Positions 16,422 to 25,071 of a stretch of DNA of 39,810 bases are shown piece after piece. The stretch lies in assembly GCA_902761635.1 (NCBI GenBank), contig CACWLG010000019.1:1-39810 (forward strand), in the 5' to 3' direction. This DNA is from Oscillospiraceae bacterium. GTDB lineage: Bacteria; Bacillota; Clostridia; Oscillospirales; Oscillospiraceae. Made by a program: the position numbers and the translations under genes. Below the pieces are notes generated by a model, which was not told the DNA's origin, ran no database searches, and saw only the letters and a list, made by a program, of their open reading frames with translations. Every line of letters begins with the position of its first letter. Positions within the stretch are counted from its first letter, which is position 1.

Positions 16422-16460
16422 AAACCTCCTGCCGCATACAGCGGTGGGAGGTTTTTCTTT
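16422..16460 (+). terminator. Rho-independent terminator after the DUF362 gene
   Basis: AAACCTCC-tg-CCGC pairs with GCGG-tg-GGAGGTTT and is followed by TTCTTT, 15 bases after the stop codon. Confidence 0.85.
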
Positions 16461-16502
16461 GTGCATCCCCATATAGAATGTGGAAAAACTGACAACTCAA
16501 AG

Positions 16503-16541
16503 TAAAAACCCGCAAACCCTTGATACACAAAGGCTTGCGGG
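16503..16541 (-). terminator. Rho-independent terminator after tRNA-Thr
   Basis: On the minus strand CCCGCAA pairs with TTTGCGGG, followed by TTTTTA. It begins directly after the tRNA's CCA. Confidence 0.8.
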
Positions 16542-16617
16542 TGGAGCTGGTAATGTGACTCGAACACACGACCTGCTGATTACGAATCAGCTGCTCTACC
16601 GACTGAGCTATACCAGC
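16542..16617 (-). tRNA. tRNA-Thr (anticodon CGU)
   Basis: The minus strand folds into a full cloverleaf: acceptor GCTGGTA/TACCAGC, D arm GCTC/GAGC, anticodon arm GCTGA/TCAGC around loop TTCGTAA (anticodon CGT, forward positions 16582-16584), T arm GTGTG/CACAT around TTCGAGT, discriminator T, and an encoded CCA. It reads ACG threonine codons. It is a single-gene unit with its own promoter upstream and terminator downstream. Confidence 0.96.
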
Positions 16618-16638
16618 ATGCTTTTCACAGCGAGAGAT

Positions 16639-16667
16639 AGTTTAGCACACTTCCCCCGTGAAGTCAA
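16639..16667 (-). promoter_or_regulatory. Promoter of tRNA-Thr
   Basis: On the minus strand TTGACT, a 17-base spacer, then TAAACT, ending about 22 bases before the mature tRNA. Confidence 0.8.
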
Positions 16668-16689
16668 GCACTTTTCCATCCATGCGGCA

Positions 16690-17032
16690 AAATAATAATT
16701 AACAGCGTTCAGAAAATTACATTTTGTATTATTTTGTCACTCTTTGTGCTTTTGTCAGCATTCTTCTTCTCCTGTTTTCAGCTTGTTAAAGCGCAGTTTT
16801 TCAGTATCTTTCAACTTTTTACAGGTATTTTCGCCCTCCGGAGAGTCCGTAACAAATGTTTACATAAATGACTCCCGTAAAAATATAGCAAATAGTTATC
16901 AACATTTTCAACAGCTTTTTCAACAGGCAAAAAACCGGGATTTTTCAGCGCAAACCGGAAATACAGCGGGATCATGTCGAAGCCGCAAAGCGTGTATAAT
17001 TACATTTCAGAAACAAATTTTGGTGAACATAA
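16690..17032. other. AT-rich intergenic island with three direct 9-mers
   Basis: About 340 bases that are visibly AT-rich compared with the surrounding genes. Three near-identical 9-mers lie in the same orientation: TTATCAACA (16896), TTTTCAACA (16905) and TTTTCAACA (16917). The first differs from a consensus DnaA box by one base. I see no gene here. Confidence 0.5.
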
Positions 17033-17719
17033 TCAATATTTGTAGAAACTCATTATGCCGGAATCCGCAACAGAAATATAATCCTCATCGGCGACGATGA
17101 TATGGTCCTCCAGGCGAATACCGACCGTTTCCATTGCGTCATACAGACACTTGGTAAAAACGTCATCCTCGCGGGAAGGGATGGCGATACCGTCCGGGTG
17201 GTTGTGGGCGATGATGACGGAGCAGGCCTTGACCTTGAGAGCCTTCTCTACCATACGGCGGATGTTGGCATCCACCGTGTTGACCACGCCCCGGCCCATT
17301 TCGGTGCAGCAGATCACGGCACGTTTTGCATCAAGGCAGAGCATATATACAACTTCGTCCTGCTCGTTCATGAAGTAGGGCAGCAGGTACTCCCCCGCAT
17401 CCTCCGAGCATTTGATCTGTTTGATCTCTCTGACTTTGGAGAGGCGGGCCTTCTTCATGATCTCCGGGATCAGCGTGATAAGGGCGGCGGCATATTCGCC
17501 GACCCCTTCCACCTCACACAGCTCCTCGATCGGGGCAGAGAAGACACCGTCGAGACTGCCGAAGCGCTCGAGAAGAAGGTGGGCCGTCTCATTGGTGTCC
17601 CGGCGCGGTAAGGCGTAAAAGAGCAGCAGTTCCAGGGCGTTGATGTCGTTCATGCTCCGCAGCCCGTGTTCGAGAAAGCTTGCTCTCAGCCGTGCCCGGT
17701 GTCCATCATGTATTCCCAT
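17033..17719 (-). CDS. radC: RadC-family JAB-domain protein
   Basis: 228 residues, the normal length. The N-terminal ~80 residues are a helix-hairpin-helix region (ALELLLFYALPRRDTNETAHLLLERFGSL, ELCEVEGVGEYAAALI). The C-terminal domain is a JAB1/MPN-like metal-binding fold with the full motif HNHPDG...PSREDD near residues 170-182. The family name reflects an early link to DNA repair that has not held up in later work; the biochemical role is unresolved. It is the last gene of the uvrB-polA-rimI-tsaD-radC run, 25 bases after tsaD. Confidence 0.93.
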   Translation of the reverse strand: MGIHDGHRARLRASFLEHGLRSMNDINALELLLFYALPRRDTNETAHLLLERFGSLDGVFSAPIEELCEVEGVGEYAAALITLIPEIMKKARLSKVREIKQIKCSEDAGEYLLPYFMNEQDEVVYMLCLDAKRAVICCTEMGRGVVNTVDANIRRMVEKALKVKACSVIIAHNHPDGIAIPSREDDVFTKCLYDAMETVGIRLEDHIIVADEDYISVADSGIMSFYKY

Positions 17720-17744
17720 TGCCCAGTCACCGTCCTTCTGTGGT

Positions 17745-18746
17745 TTATATCTCCATGGTCGCGTATGCGTTCAGGTCGCTCCCGGCCCGCACGCCGGCGA
17801 GATATTCGTAATACCCCTGGGCGCCCACCATGGCGCCGTTGTCGCCGCAGAGCTTGAGCGGCGGGATGAAAAGCTGCCGCCCCGCCCTTTCGGCTTCGCG
17901 CTTAAAGTCCTCGCGAATGCGGGCGTTGGCCGCCACGCCTCCCGCCACGACGATCTTATCATAGCCCAGCTCCTGTGCCGCCTGAATGGTGCGCGGCACG
18001 AGACTGTCGCTCACCGCCCTGGTGAAGGAGGCCGCAAGCGAAGCCCGGTCGATCTCCTCCCCTTTCTGCTCTGCGTTATGTACAAGGTTGATGACCGCTG
18101 TTTTGAGGCCTGAGAAGCTCATGTCGTAGGGGTGCCCCTCCACATGCGCGGTGGGGAAAACGTACTTGGTGTCGTCCCCGCCTTTGGAGAGTTCTTCAAT
18201 GGGTCTGCCGCCGGGATAAGGCAGCCCGAGAACGCGGGCCGTTTTGTCAAAGCACTCCCCTGCCGCATCGTCCCGGGTGCAGCCGAGGATCTTCATATCC
18301 GTGTAGTCCCGTACATCCACCAGCAGGGAATTGCCGCCGGAGATGGCAAGGCAGAGGAAGGGCGGCTCCAGCTCCGGATAGGCCAGATAGTTTGCCGCAA
18401 TATGCCCGCGGATGTGGTGCACCGGGATCAACGGCACATTGAGTGCGGAGGCGCAGGCCTTGGCAAAGTTGACACCGACCAGCACCGCGCCGATGAGACC
18501 CGGGGCATAGGAGACCGCCACCGCGTCAATATCCTTCTTTTCGATCCCGGCGGCCTCGATCGCCCGCTGGGCCAGGATAGAGATGGCCTCCACATGGCAG
18601 CGGGAGGCAATTTCCGGTACGACGCCGCCGTAAACCGCATGCAGGGACGCCTGGGACAGGATCTGATCGGTGAGGATCCTTCTTCCGTCTTCCACAACGG
18701 CGACGGCAGTTTCGTCGCAGGTGGATTCAAATGCAAGTATTTTCAA
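17745..18746 (-). CDS. tsaD: tRNA N6-adenosine threonylcarbamoyltransferase TsaD
   Basis: 333 residues. TsaD transfers the threonylcarbamoyl group to A37 of tRNAs reading ANN codons, together with TsaB and TsaE, neither of which is in this window. The HSP70-like nucleotide fold shows MKILAFESTCDET at the start, the metal-binding HHIRGH (~112-117), LAISGGNSLL and GGVAANARIRE. The start codon is TTG at 18746, overlapping the rimI stop by four bases (TTGA), with GAGG upstream; no better ATG exists because homology begins at this residue. Confidence 0.96.
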   Translation of the reverse strand: MKILAFESTCDETAVAVVEDGRRILTDQILSQASLHAVYGGVVPEIASRCHVEAISILAQRAIEAAGIEKKDIDAVAVSYAPGLIGAVLVGVNFAKACASALNVPLIPVHHIRGHIAANYLAYPELEPPFLCLAISGGNSLLVDVRDYTDMKILGCTRDDAAGECFDKTARVLGLPYPGGRPIEELSKGGDDTKYVFPTAHVEGHPYDMSFSGLKTAVINLVHNAEQKGEEIDRASLAASFTRAVSDSLVPRTIQAAQELGYDKIVVAGGVAANARIREDFKREAERAGRQLFIPPLKLCGDNGAMVGAQGYYEYLAGVRAGSDLNAYATMEI

Positions 18747-19204
18747 AGCTCTTGCCTCGATTCAAAGAATTTTGTCATGATGATCGCGTCCTCTCGAGGG
18801 CGCTCATAGTAATTTTTGCGCAGCCCCGCGCGGGCAAAGCCGTGCTTTTCATAGAGAGCAATGGCGGGGACATTCCCGGCGCGAACCTCCAGACTCACAA
18901 ATGAAAGGCCGTGTCCGGTGCAGATCTCGTCCAGCCGCTCGATCAGCGCGTCAGCAATCCCTTGCCGCCGGTATTTCGGGGAGACGGCCACGTTGGAGAT
19001 GTAGCCCTCATCCAGGACGAACATCATCCCCACGTAGCCAAGGACTGTGCCGCTTTCATCTGCGGCGGCGATGAACTCGTGCTGTGCGTCCTTCATCTGC
19101 CCCGCAAGCTGCTCCGCCGTCCAGGGCAGGGAGAAGCAGCGCTTTTCGATCTCTTCAATCTGCGGGATGTCGTCCGGTCCCACATCGCGGATCGCGTATT
19201 CCAT
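18743..19204 (-). CDS. rimI: RimI-type GNAT N-acetyltransferase
   Basis: 153 residues with a complete GNAT fold: YISNVAVSPKYRRQGIADALIERL carries the acetyl-CoA loop (RRQGIA), and FVSLEVRAGNVPAIALYEKHGF is the family's beta5/alpha4 segment. RimI acetylates the N-terminus of ribosomal protein S18 in E. coli and is very often encoded next to tsaD, as here. The ATG overlaps the polA stop (TGATG), and the stop overlaps the tsaD start, so the three genes are translationally coupled. Confidence 0.92.
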   Translation of the reverse strand: MEYAIRDVGPDDIPQIEEIEKRCFSLPWTAEQLAGQMKDAQHEFIAAADESGTVLGYVGMMFVLDEGYISNVAVSPKYRRQGIADALIERLDEICTGHGLSFVSLEVRAGNVPAIALYEKHGFARAGLRKNYYERPREDAIIMTKFFESRQEL

Positions 19205-21759
19205 CAATGCGCCTCCGCCCAGCTGTGGCCGGTATGGGCCTCAGCGATCAGGGGCACGGAGTAGTGCACGGCGTTTTCCATCTCCTGCTCGAGAAGCCGC
19301 TGCACCTGCCCGGCTTCCGCCTCGGGGCACTCAACAATGAGCTCATCGTGAACCTGGAGGATGAGCCTTGCCGCAAGCTTCTCCTCTTTGAGACGCCGAT
19401 GGACATTGACCATGGCGAGCTTAATGACGTCCGCGGCCGTGCCCTGCACCGGCATATTCAGCGCCACACGTTCTCCGAAGGCGCGGACATTGAAGTTTGC
19501 GCTTTTGAGCTCGGGCAGATAACGGCGGCGATGGAACAGGGTCTCCACATAGCCGTCTGCCTTGGCCTTTTCCTTGATCTGCTCCATATAGTCGCGCACG
19601 CCGTGGTACTTGCTGAGGTAGGCATCCATGTATGCCTTGGCCTCGTTGGGAAAGACCCCGATATCCTGCGCCAGGGAGAAGGCGGAGATACCGTAGACGA
19701 TGCCGAAGTTGACGGCCTTGGCCCGGCTGCGCAGGGTGGGCGTGACCTCCTCAAGCGGAACATTGAAGACCTTGGAGGCGGTGACGGTATGAAAGTCCTC
19801 CCCGCTCAAAAAGGCCTCGCGCATGGCCTCGTCTCCGGAGATATGGGCCAGGAGCCTCAGCTCGATCTGGCTGTAGTCGGCATCCACCAGCACCATGTCC
19901 GGCCCTGCGACAAACATGCGGCGGATCTGCGCGCCGAGCTTTTTGCGCACCGGGATATTCTGCAGGTTCGGCTCCGTGGACGAAAGCCGCCCCGTCGCCG
20001 TGACCGTCATCTGGAAGCTGGAGCGAATCCGCCCGTCTTCCTCAATGACCTTGAGAAGTCCGTCGGCATAGGTGGACTTGAGCTTGGTAAGGGTGCGGTA
20101 TTCCAGCACCTCATCCACAATGGGGTGCTTGCCACGCAGCTTCTCCATCACATCCACATTGGTGCTCCAGCCGGTCTTGGTCTTCTTGCCGGAGGGGAGC
20201 ATCAGCTCCTCAAACAGAACCTCGCCGAGCTGTTTGGGGGAATTGATGTTGAAGGCATGTCCCGCGTGCTGCCAGATGCTCTCCTGCAATCTCTCGATAT
20301 CGCCGTTCAAGCTTTCGCCGAATTCATACAGAGCGGTGCGGTCCACGCAAAAGCCGGCCTGCTCCATATCCGACAGGACCATGCACAGCGGCATCTCGAT
20401 CTCATAATAGAGCTCCTGCATGTTGAGCTCTTCAAGCTTTCTGCGGAGCACGGGATAGAGGAGCCATACCGCCTCCGTCCCGGCGTACTCCTGCCCCAGC
20501 CAGCGGGCGGATACCCGCTCCAGCGGATAATCACTCTCATTGGCATCCAGGAGATACGCGCCGAGAGCCGTGTCAAACACGAAGCCCTCCCGGCTCAGTC
20601 CCTCTCGTGCCAGGGTGTTCATGAGCTCCTTGACATAGTGGCCGAGCTTTTGTTTTTCCGGACGGAACACTGCCTTCAGAAGCTTGTTATAGTCCTCTCC
20701 GCAGCTCTGCCAGGCAGCGGTGTATACCGCCCTGCCGTCGCAGAGTTCGATGGAATCCGCATTTTCGCCGAAGGCCACTGCCAGAAGCTCCGCCTCCTCC
20801 ACAGCCTTCAGGAGCGCGGGCAGGTTCTCCGCCGTCGCCTCGATGCGGGCCAGCGCCTCAGACGCCGCCGCAGGCACTGACCCGGCACTTTCGCTGACGC
20901 CCCACTTCTCGATAAACTTCTGAAAGCCCAGGCGTTTGAAGAGCGGATACAAAGCGTCCGTGTAGTCTCGGTCCCAGCGGTTTTCCCCGGGGTCAAAGTC
21001 CATCGGCACCTCTTTGAGAATCGTCGCCAGCCAGTAGGACAAGCGGGCGCTCTCCTCCCCGGCCGCGAGCTTCTTGCGCACGCCCTCCTTGACGTCGAGG
21101 GCTGCAAGATCGGCATAGATATTCTCAATCGTGCCGTATCTGCGTATAAGCTCCATTGCGGTCTTCTCGCCCACGCCGGGCACGCCCGGGATATTGTCGG
21201 AGCTGTCGCCCATGAGGGCCTTGAGATCCACCATCTGCGGCGGATCAAAGCCGTATTCCTCCCGAAAAACGGCAGGCGTATAGTTGATGGTCTCGGCTGC
21301 CCCCATGCGGGTTTTGACGTTTGCGACCGTGGTGGTCTCCGTAATGAGCTGCAGACTGTCCTTGTCGCCGGTGACGACCACGCAGTCCCAGCCCGCGTCC
21401 TGGCATTTGACGGAGACGGTGCCAAGGATATCGTCCGCCTCATAGCCGATCAGCTCATAGCGACGGATGCCCATGGCGTCCAGCACTTCCTTGAGGATCG
21501 GCATCTGCTGTGCCAGCTCCTCCGGCATGCCCTTGCGCTGGGCTTTGTAGCCCTCATAGGCCTTATGGCGAAAGGTCGGCTCCCGCCGGTCAAAGCCCAC
21601 GCAGACCGCGTCGGGCCTATGCTCGTCCAGCATACGCTGGAGAATATTCAGAAAACCGAAAACGGCGTTGGTGGGCGTCCCGTCGGGCGCGTTGAGGGCA
21701 CGCACGCCGTAAAAGGCGCGGTTGACGATGCTGTTGCCGTCCAGGATCATGAGTTTCAT
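19204..21759 (-). CDS. polA: DNA polymerase I
   Basis: 851 residues. The N-terminal 5'-nuclease (FEN-like) domain covers ~1-290 (MILDGNSIVNRAFYGV, GFDRREPTFRHKAYEGYKA, VVTGDKDSLQLI, GDSSDNIPGVPGVGEKTA). The 3'-5' exonuclease region (~300-460) lacks the acidic DxE motif, so proofreading is probably absent, as in Bacillus Pol I. The polymerase part carries motif A (DADYSQIELRLLAH), motif B (RSRAKAVNFGIVYG) and motif C (LQVHDELIVE). It fills gaps in excision repair and removes Okazaki primers. It sits 12 bases after uvrB, linking nicking and gap filling in one transcript. Confidence 0.97.
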   Translation of the reverse strand: MKLMILDGNSIVNRAFYGVRALNAPDGTPTNAVFGFLNILQRMLDEHRPDAVCVGFDRREPTFRHKAYEGYKAQRKGMPEELAQQMPILKEVLDAMGIRRYELIGYEADDILGTVSVKCQDAGWDCVVVTGDKDSLQLITETTTVANVKTRMGAAETINYTPAVFREEYGFDPPQMVDLKALMGDSSDNIPGVPGVGEKTAMELIRRYGTIENIYADLAALDVKEGVRKKLAAGEESARLSYWLATILKEVPMDFDPGENRWDRDYTDALYPLFKRLGFQKFIEKWGVSESAGSVPAAASEALARIEATAENLPALLKAVEEAELLAVAFGENADSIELCDGRAVYTAAWQSCGEDYNKLLKAVFRPEKQKLGHYVKELMNTLAREGLSREGFVFDTALGAYLLDANESDYPLERVSARWLGQEYAGTEAVWLLYPVLRRKLEELNMQELYYEIEMPLCMVLSDMEQAGFCVDRTALYEFGESLNGDIERLQESIWQHAGHAFNINSPKQLGEVLFEELMLPSGKKTKTGWSTNVDVMEKLRGKHPIVDEVLEYRTLTKLKSTYADGLLKVIEEDGRIRSSFQMTVTATGRLSSTEPNLQNIPVRKKLGAQIRRMFVAGPDMVLVDADYSQIELRLLAHISGDEAMREAFLSGEDFHTVTASKVFNVPLEEVTPTLRSRAKAVNFGIVYGISAFSLAQDIGVFPNEAKAYMDAYLSKYHGVRDYMEQIKEKAKADGYVETLFHRRRYLPELKSANFNVRAFGERVALNMPVQGTAADVIKLAMVNVHRRLKEEKLAARLILQVHDELIVECPEAEAGQVQRLLEQEMENAVHYSVPLIAEAHTGHSWAEAH

Positions 21760-21771
21760 AAGCTATCTCCC

Positions 21772-23736
21772 TCAGGCTTCGCCCTTCAGGCGTATGATTT
21801 CGTCGCGCAATTGTGCCGCGATCTCGTATTCGAGCATCTTTGCCGCCTTCTTCATCTGGGTCTCCAGGGATGCGATCAGCTCCCTGCGCTCGCGCTCGGT
21901 CATTTTGACGCCCTTGGCCTTGAGCTTGGGAGAAGCCTCGCTGGAGATTTCGAGAAGCTCACGCACGCTCTTGACGATGGTCCTGGGTACGATGCCGTGC
22001 GCCTCATTATAGGCCTGCTGCTTGGCGCGGCGGCGCTCCGTCTCCGTGATGCAGGCGCGCATGGAGGGCGTGATGGTGTCGGCATACATGATGACATAGC
22101 TCTCGGCGTTGCGGGCTGCGCGGCCGACGGTCTGGATGAGACTCGTCTCGCTTCGCAGAAAGCCCTCCTTATCCGCGTCGAGTATGGCAACAAGCCCCAC
22201 TTCCGGGATATCCAGACCCTCACGGAGAAGGTTTATCCCCACCAGAACGTCAAATTCATGCAGGCGAAGGTCGCGGATGATCTCCATGCGCTCAATGGTG
22301 CTGATGTCATGGTGCATGTAGCGGCAGCGGATGCCGGCGCCGGTGAGGTAGGCGGACAGATCCTCCGCCATCTTCTTGGTGAGGGTAGTGACCAGGGTGC
22401 GCTGGTCCTTCTCGATCTTACGGTTGATTTCTCCAATGAGGTCGTCGATCTGCCCCTCCACAGGGCGAACAAAAATCTCCGGGTCCAGAAGCCCCGTCGG
22501 GCGAATGATCTGCTCGGCAATCTGGCCGGCACGCTCCCGCTCGTACTCGCCGGGGGTGGCGGAGACATAGACCCGCTGGTGGATGCGTTCGGTAAACTCG
22601 TCAAACTTGAGCGGGCGGTTATCGAAGGCGGAGGGCAGGCGAAAGCCGAATTCCACCAGCGACTCCTTGCGCGCCCGGTCACCCCGATACATGGCCCGCA
22701 CCTGGGGCAGGGTCACATGGCTCTCATCCACGAAAAGCAAAAAGTCCTTCGGGAAATAGTCCAGCAGCGTCATGGGGGGACTGCCCGGGGCGCGGTTGGA
22801 GATGACGCGGGAATAGTTCTCGATGCCGGTACAATAGCCGAGCTCCTGCATCATTTCGATGTCATAATCCGTGCGCTGTTTGATGCGCTGGGCTTCCAGG
22901 AGCTTGCCCGTGTCGGTAAAATACTTTACCCGCTCTTCGCACTCCTCACGGATGCGCTCGATGGCACTTGCCATTTTCTCCTTGGTGGTGACGTAGTGGC
23001 TCGCGGGATAAATGGCCGCGTGGTTCAGATAGCGGGTGGCAGTACCGGTGACGACGTTGATCTCGCTGATGCGGTCCACCTCGTCCCCGAAAAACTCCAC
23101 CCGGATGGCCTTGTCGTTCGAGTAGGCCGGGAATATCTCCAGCGTATCGCCCCGGACGCGGAACTTGTTGCGCTCAAAGGCAACGTCGTTGCGCTCATAG
23201 CGGATCTCCACCAGTTTTTTCAGCAGCTCGTCAAAATCCCGGGTCTGTCCGGGACGCAGGGAGATCACCATGTTGGCATAGTCGATGGGGTCACCGAGGC
23301 CGTAGATGCAGGACACCGAGGCTACCACGATCACGTCCCGGCGCTCAAAGAGGCTGGAGGTGGCGCTGTGGCGCAGGCGCTCGATCTCGTCGTTGATGGA
23401 CGCGTCCTTCTCAATATAGGTATCGGTGTGGGGAATGTAGGCCTCGGGCTGGTAGTAGTCGTAGTAGGAAACGAAGTACTCCACCGCGTTTTCCGGGAAA
23501 AACTCCTTGAATTCACTGCAAAGCTGGGCAGCCAGGGTCTTGTTGTGAGCCAGTACCAGAGTCGGCCTGTTCAAGCGGGCAATGACGTTCGCCATGGTGA
23601 AGGTCTTGCCCGAGCCGGTCACGCCCAGCAGCACCTGCTCGTCAATGCCGTTTTCGATGCCGCTGACCAGCGCGTCGATGGCTTCCGGCTGGTCGCCTGT
23701 GGGCGTATAGTCTGAGACTAACTGAAATCGGTCCAT
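21772..23736 (-). CDS. uvrB: Excinuclease ABC subunit B
   Basis: 654 residues, a normal length for UvrB, the damage-verifying helicase-like subunit of nucleotide excision repair. Seen: Walker A GVTGSGKT (~38-45), the beta-hairpin region with [16 protein letters not shown] and [18 protein letters not shown], the [10 protein letters not shown] Walker B box, helicase motif VGRAARN, and a C-terminal UVR domain ([20 protein letters not shown]) that contacts UvrC. The start is ATG 23736 ([10 protein letters not shown]) with GGGGAG upstream; the frame runs on to 23874 but through promoter and terminator sequence. Confidence 0.97.
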   Translation of the reverse strand: MDRFQLVSDYTPTGDQPEAIDALVSGIENGIDEQVLLGVTGSGKTFTMANVIARLNRPTLVLAHNKTLAAQLCSEFKEFFPENAVEYFVSYYDYYQPEAYIPHTDTYIEKDASINDEIERLRHSATSSLFERRDVIVVASVSCIYGLGDPIDYANMVISLRPGQTRDFDELLKKLVEIRYERNDVAFERNKFRVRGDTLEIFPAYSNDKAIRVEFFGDEVDRISEINVVTGTATRYLNHAAIYPASHYVTTKEKMASAIERIREECEERVKYFTDTGKLLEAQRIKQRTDYDIEMMQELGYCTGIENYSRVISNRAPGSPPMTLLDYFPKDFLLFVDESHVTLPQVRAMYRGDRARKESLVEFGFRLPSAFDNRPLKFDEFTERIHQRVYVSATPGEYERERAGQIAEQIIRPTGLLDPEIFVRPVEGQIDDLIGEINRKIEKDQRTLVTTLTKKMAEDLSAYLTGAGIRCRYMHHDISTIERMEIIRDLRLHEFDVLVGINLLREGLDIPEVGLVAILDADKEGFLRSETSLIQTVGRAARNAESYVIMYADTITPSMRACITETERRRAKQQAYNEAHGIVPRTIVKSVRELLEISSEASPKLKAKGVKMTERERRELIASLETQMKKAAKMLEYEIAAQLRDEIIRLKGEA

Positions 23737-23769
23737 GCGCACTCCCCTTACATATGTAGTAACTGTAAC

Positions 23770-23798
23770 AGTATAACATAATCGTGTCTCTATCTCAA
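23770..23798 (-). promoter_or_regulatory. Promoter of the uvrB-polA-rimI-tsaD-radC operon
   Basis: On the minus strand TTGAGA, a 17-base spacer, then TATACT, 33 bases upstream of the uvrB ATG. No LexA-type operator is evident. Confidence 0.75.
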
Positions 23799-23824
23799 GC
23801 ATTCCGCCCTCATTTTCCGCACAG

Positions 23825-23864
23825 AAAAGTGCCGGGGCGGTGCTCATTCCGTCCCGGCACTTTT
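23825..23864 (-). terminator. Terminator after the small Ig-like gene
   Basis: AAAAGTGCCGGGACGG pairs with CCGCCCCGGCACTTTT across a short loop; a T-run lies on both strands, so it may act in both directions. It starts at the stop codon of the 23864-24223 gene. Confidence 0.8.
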
Positions 23865-24223
23865 CATTTTTCAACGCGGATCAGCACCGTCGCCTCCTCG
23901 GACACGTTGCCCGCGGCGTCGATGGCCCGGTAGCCGAAATAGTCCCGGCCTTTTCTGTTCTGCCGCGGCGTGTAGAGAAAGCGCCCGTCCGCCTCCAGCC
24001 GAACGTCGCCCCTGACCGGCCCTGTCGTAATGGCAAAGGCGTTCAGATCATCCTCCGCGTCAAGGGCGGAGAGGCAGCCCTCGACAGGCGTGTTCCTCTC
24101 CGTCACAAGCTCCAGGTTTTCGGCGACGGGTGCGCTGCCTCCGGCGCAGGCCCCGGCTGCAAGGGCGAAGCATAAAAACGGCACAAGGAAAACCGCGGCA
24201 AGAGACTGGGAAATTCTTTTCAT
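23864..24223 (-). CDS. Small exported protein with one Ig/cadherin-like domain
   Basis: 119 residues. A signal peptide ([29 protein letters not shown]) is followed by one Big_9-type cadherin-like module: [59 protein letters not shown]. The Ala-Cys-Ala region could also be read as a lipobox (LAAGAC), which would make it a lipoprotein; both readings place the product outside the membrane. The start is ATG 24223, behind GGAGG with 8-base spacing; ATG 24226 is equally in frame. It is divergent from the PAP2 gene. The role is unknown. Confidence 0.75.
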   Translation of the reverse strand: MKRISQSLAAVFLVPFLCFALAAGACAGGSAPVAENLELVTERNTPVEGCLSALDAEDDLNAFAITTGPVRGDVRLEADGRFLYTPRQNRKGRDYFGYRAIDAAGNVSEEATVLIRVEK

Positions 24224-24349
24224 CATCAAAGCCTCCGTTGTGGTCTTGACCATAGCTTCTGCGCATCGGCGCGGATTATGTAAATAAAGCTGGCATTTTC
24301 TCTGTCGATATGATAAAATCGGTTTATTACATCACACCGAGGTGTCCCT

Positions 24350-25009
24350 ATGGAACTGACCGCGCCTGCGCTCTGGATCAACCAGACCTTTTCAGGCTTT
24401 GACACAGCCGTCACCACTGCCGTCCACAAGCTCTATACATTGGGCGGCTCCTTCTTCACGGTTTTTTTTGAAGTGATATCCATTCTTGGAAAGGGCGGCA
24501 TTTTTCTGATTGCGCTGTCCCTGATCCTGATGGTCAATCGCCCAACCAGGCGCTTCGGCACGGCCATGTGCTTCGGCCTTGCCATCGGCGCCGTCATCAC
24601 GAACCTGATCCTCAAGCCCTGGATCGCGCGCCCCCGGCCCTATGTGGATCAGGCCAGCATTTTTTACCAGTACTGGCTGACTGTGGGGCAGAACGTGGAG
24701 AGCGACAAGAGCTTCCCCTCCGGTCACACCACCGCGGCCTTTGACTCCATGATGCCGGTTTTCCTCCTGGGCAAGCGGCGCCTCAGGATCATCGCGGTCT
24801 GCTTTGCGGTTTTGATGGGCATTGCGCGCATTTATCTCTGCGTCCACTTTCCGAGCGACGTGCTGGGCGGGATGCTTGTCGGTATCTTCGCCGGATGCAT
24901 CGGAACGCTGATGGCCAAGAAGCTGAAGAGAAACTGGTACACCTGGGATCTGCGGGAAAAGCTGCCGCAGAAGCAGCAGCAGCGCGGAAAACACGAGATC
25001 ATAAAATAA
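24350..25009 (+). CDS. PAP2-family membrane phosphatase
   Basis: 219 residues with about five or six membrane segments. It has all three signature motifs of lipid phosphatases: KPWIARPRP (~88-96), SFPSGHTT (~122-129) and ARIYLCVHFPSD (~160-171), so it should be active, with the phosphatase site facing the outside. Likely substrates are undecaprenyl diphosphate or phosphatidic-type lipids; the sequence alone does not decide. Ribosome site GAGGTG. It is a single gene with a strong terminator directly after the stop. Confidence 0.9.
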   Translation: MELTAPALWINQTFSGFDTAVTTAVHKLYTLGGSFFTVFFEVISILGKGGIFLIALSLILMVNRPTRRFGTAMCFGLAIGAVITNLILKPWIARPRPYVDQASIFYQYWLTVGQNVESDKSFPSGHTTAAFDSMMPVFLLGKRRLRIIAVCFAVLMGIARIYLCVHFPSDVLGGMLVGIFAGCIGTLMAKKLKRNWYTWDLREKLPQKQQQRGKHEIIK

Positions 25010-25015
25010 TCGGCA

Positions 25016-25050
25016 GAGGCTGTCTCAAGATGAATGAGACAGCCTCTTTT
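25016..25050 (+). terminator. Terminator after the PAP2 gene
   Basis: GAGGCTGTCTC pairs with GAGACAGCCTC across a 9-base loop, followed by TTTT. It sits between convergent genes and can serve rqcH on the other strand. Confidence 0.85.
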
Positions 25051-25071
25051 ACAGTCTTTCGGCGTATCCTG

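Noticed and set aside
16896-16925. Replication origin
   Set aside because: Only one 9-mer is within one mismatch of a DnaA box, and no origin genes (dnaA, dnaN, gyrB, rpmH) are nearby. Kept only as a low-interest observation.
19084-23715. Very long open frames antisense to polA and uvrB (and likewise 24895-27294, 27365-30028 and 33068-35146)
   Set aside because: They mirror conserved genes codon for codon, have no recognisable domains or ribosome sites, and are the usual antisense open frames of GC-rich coding DNA.
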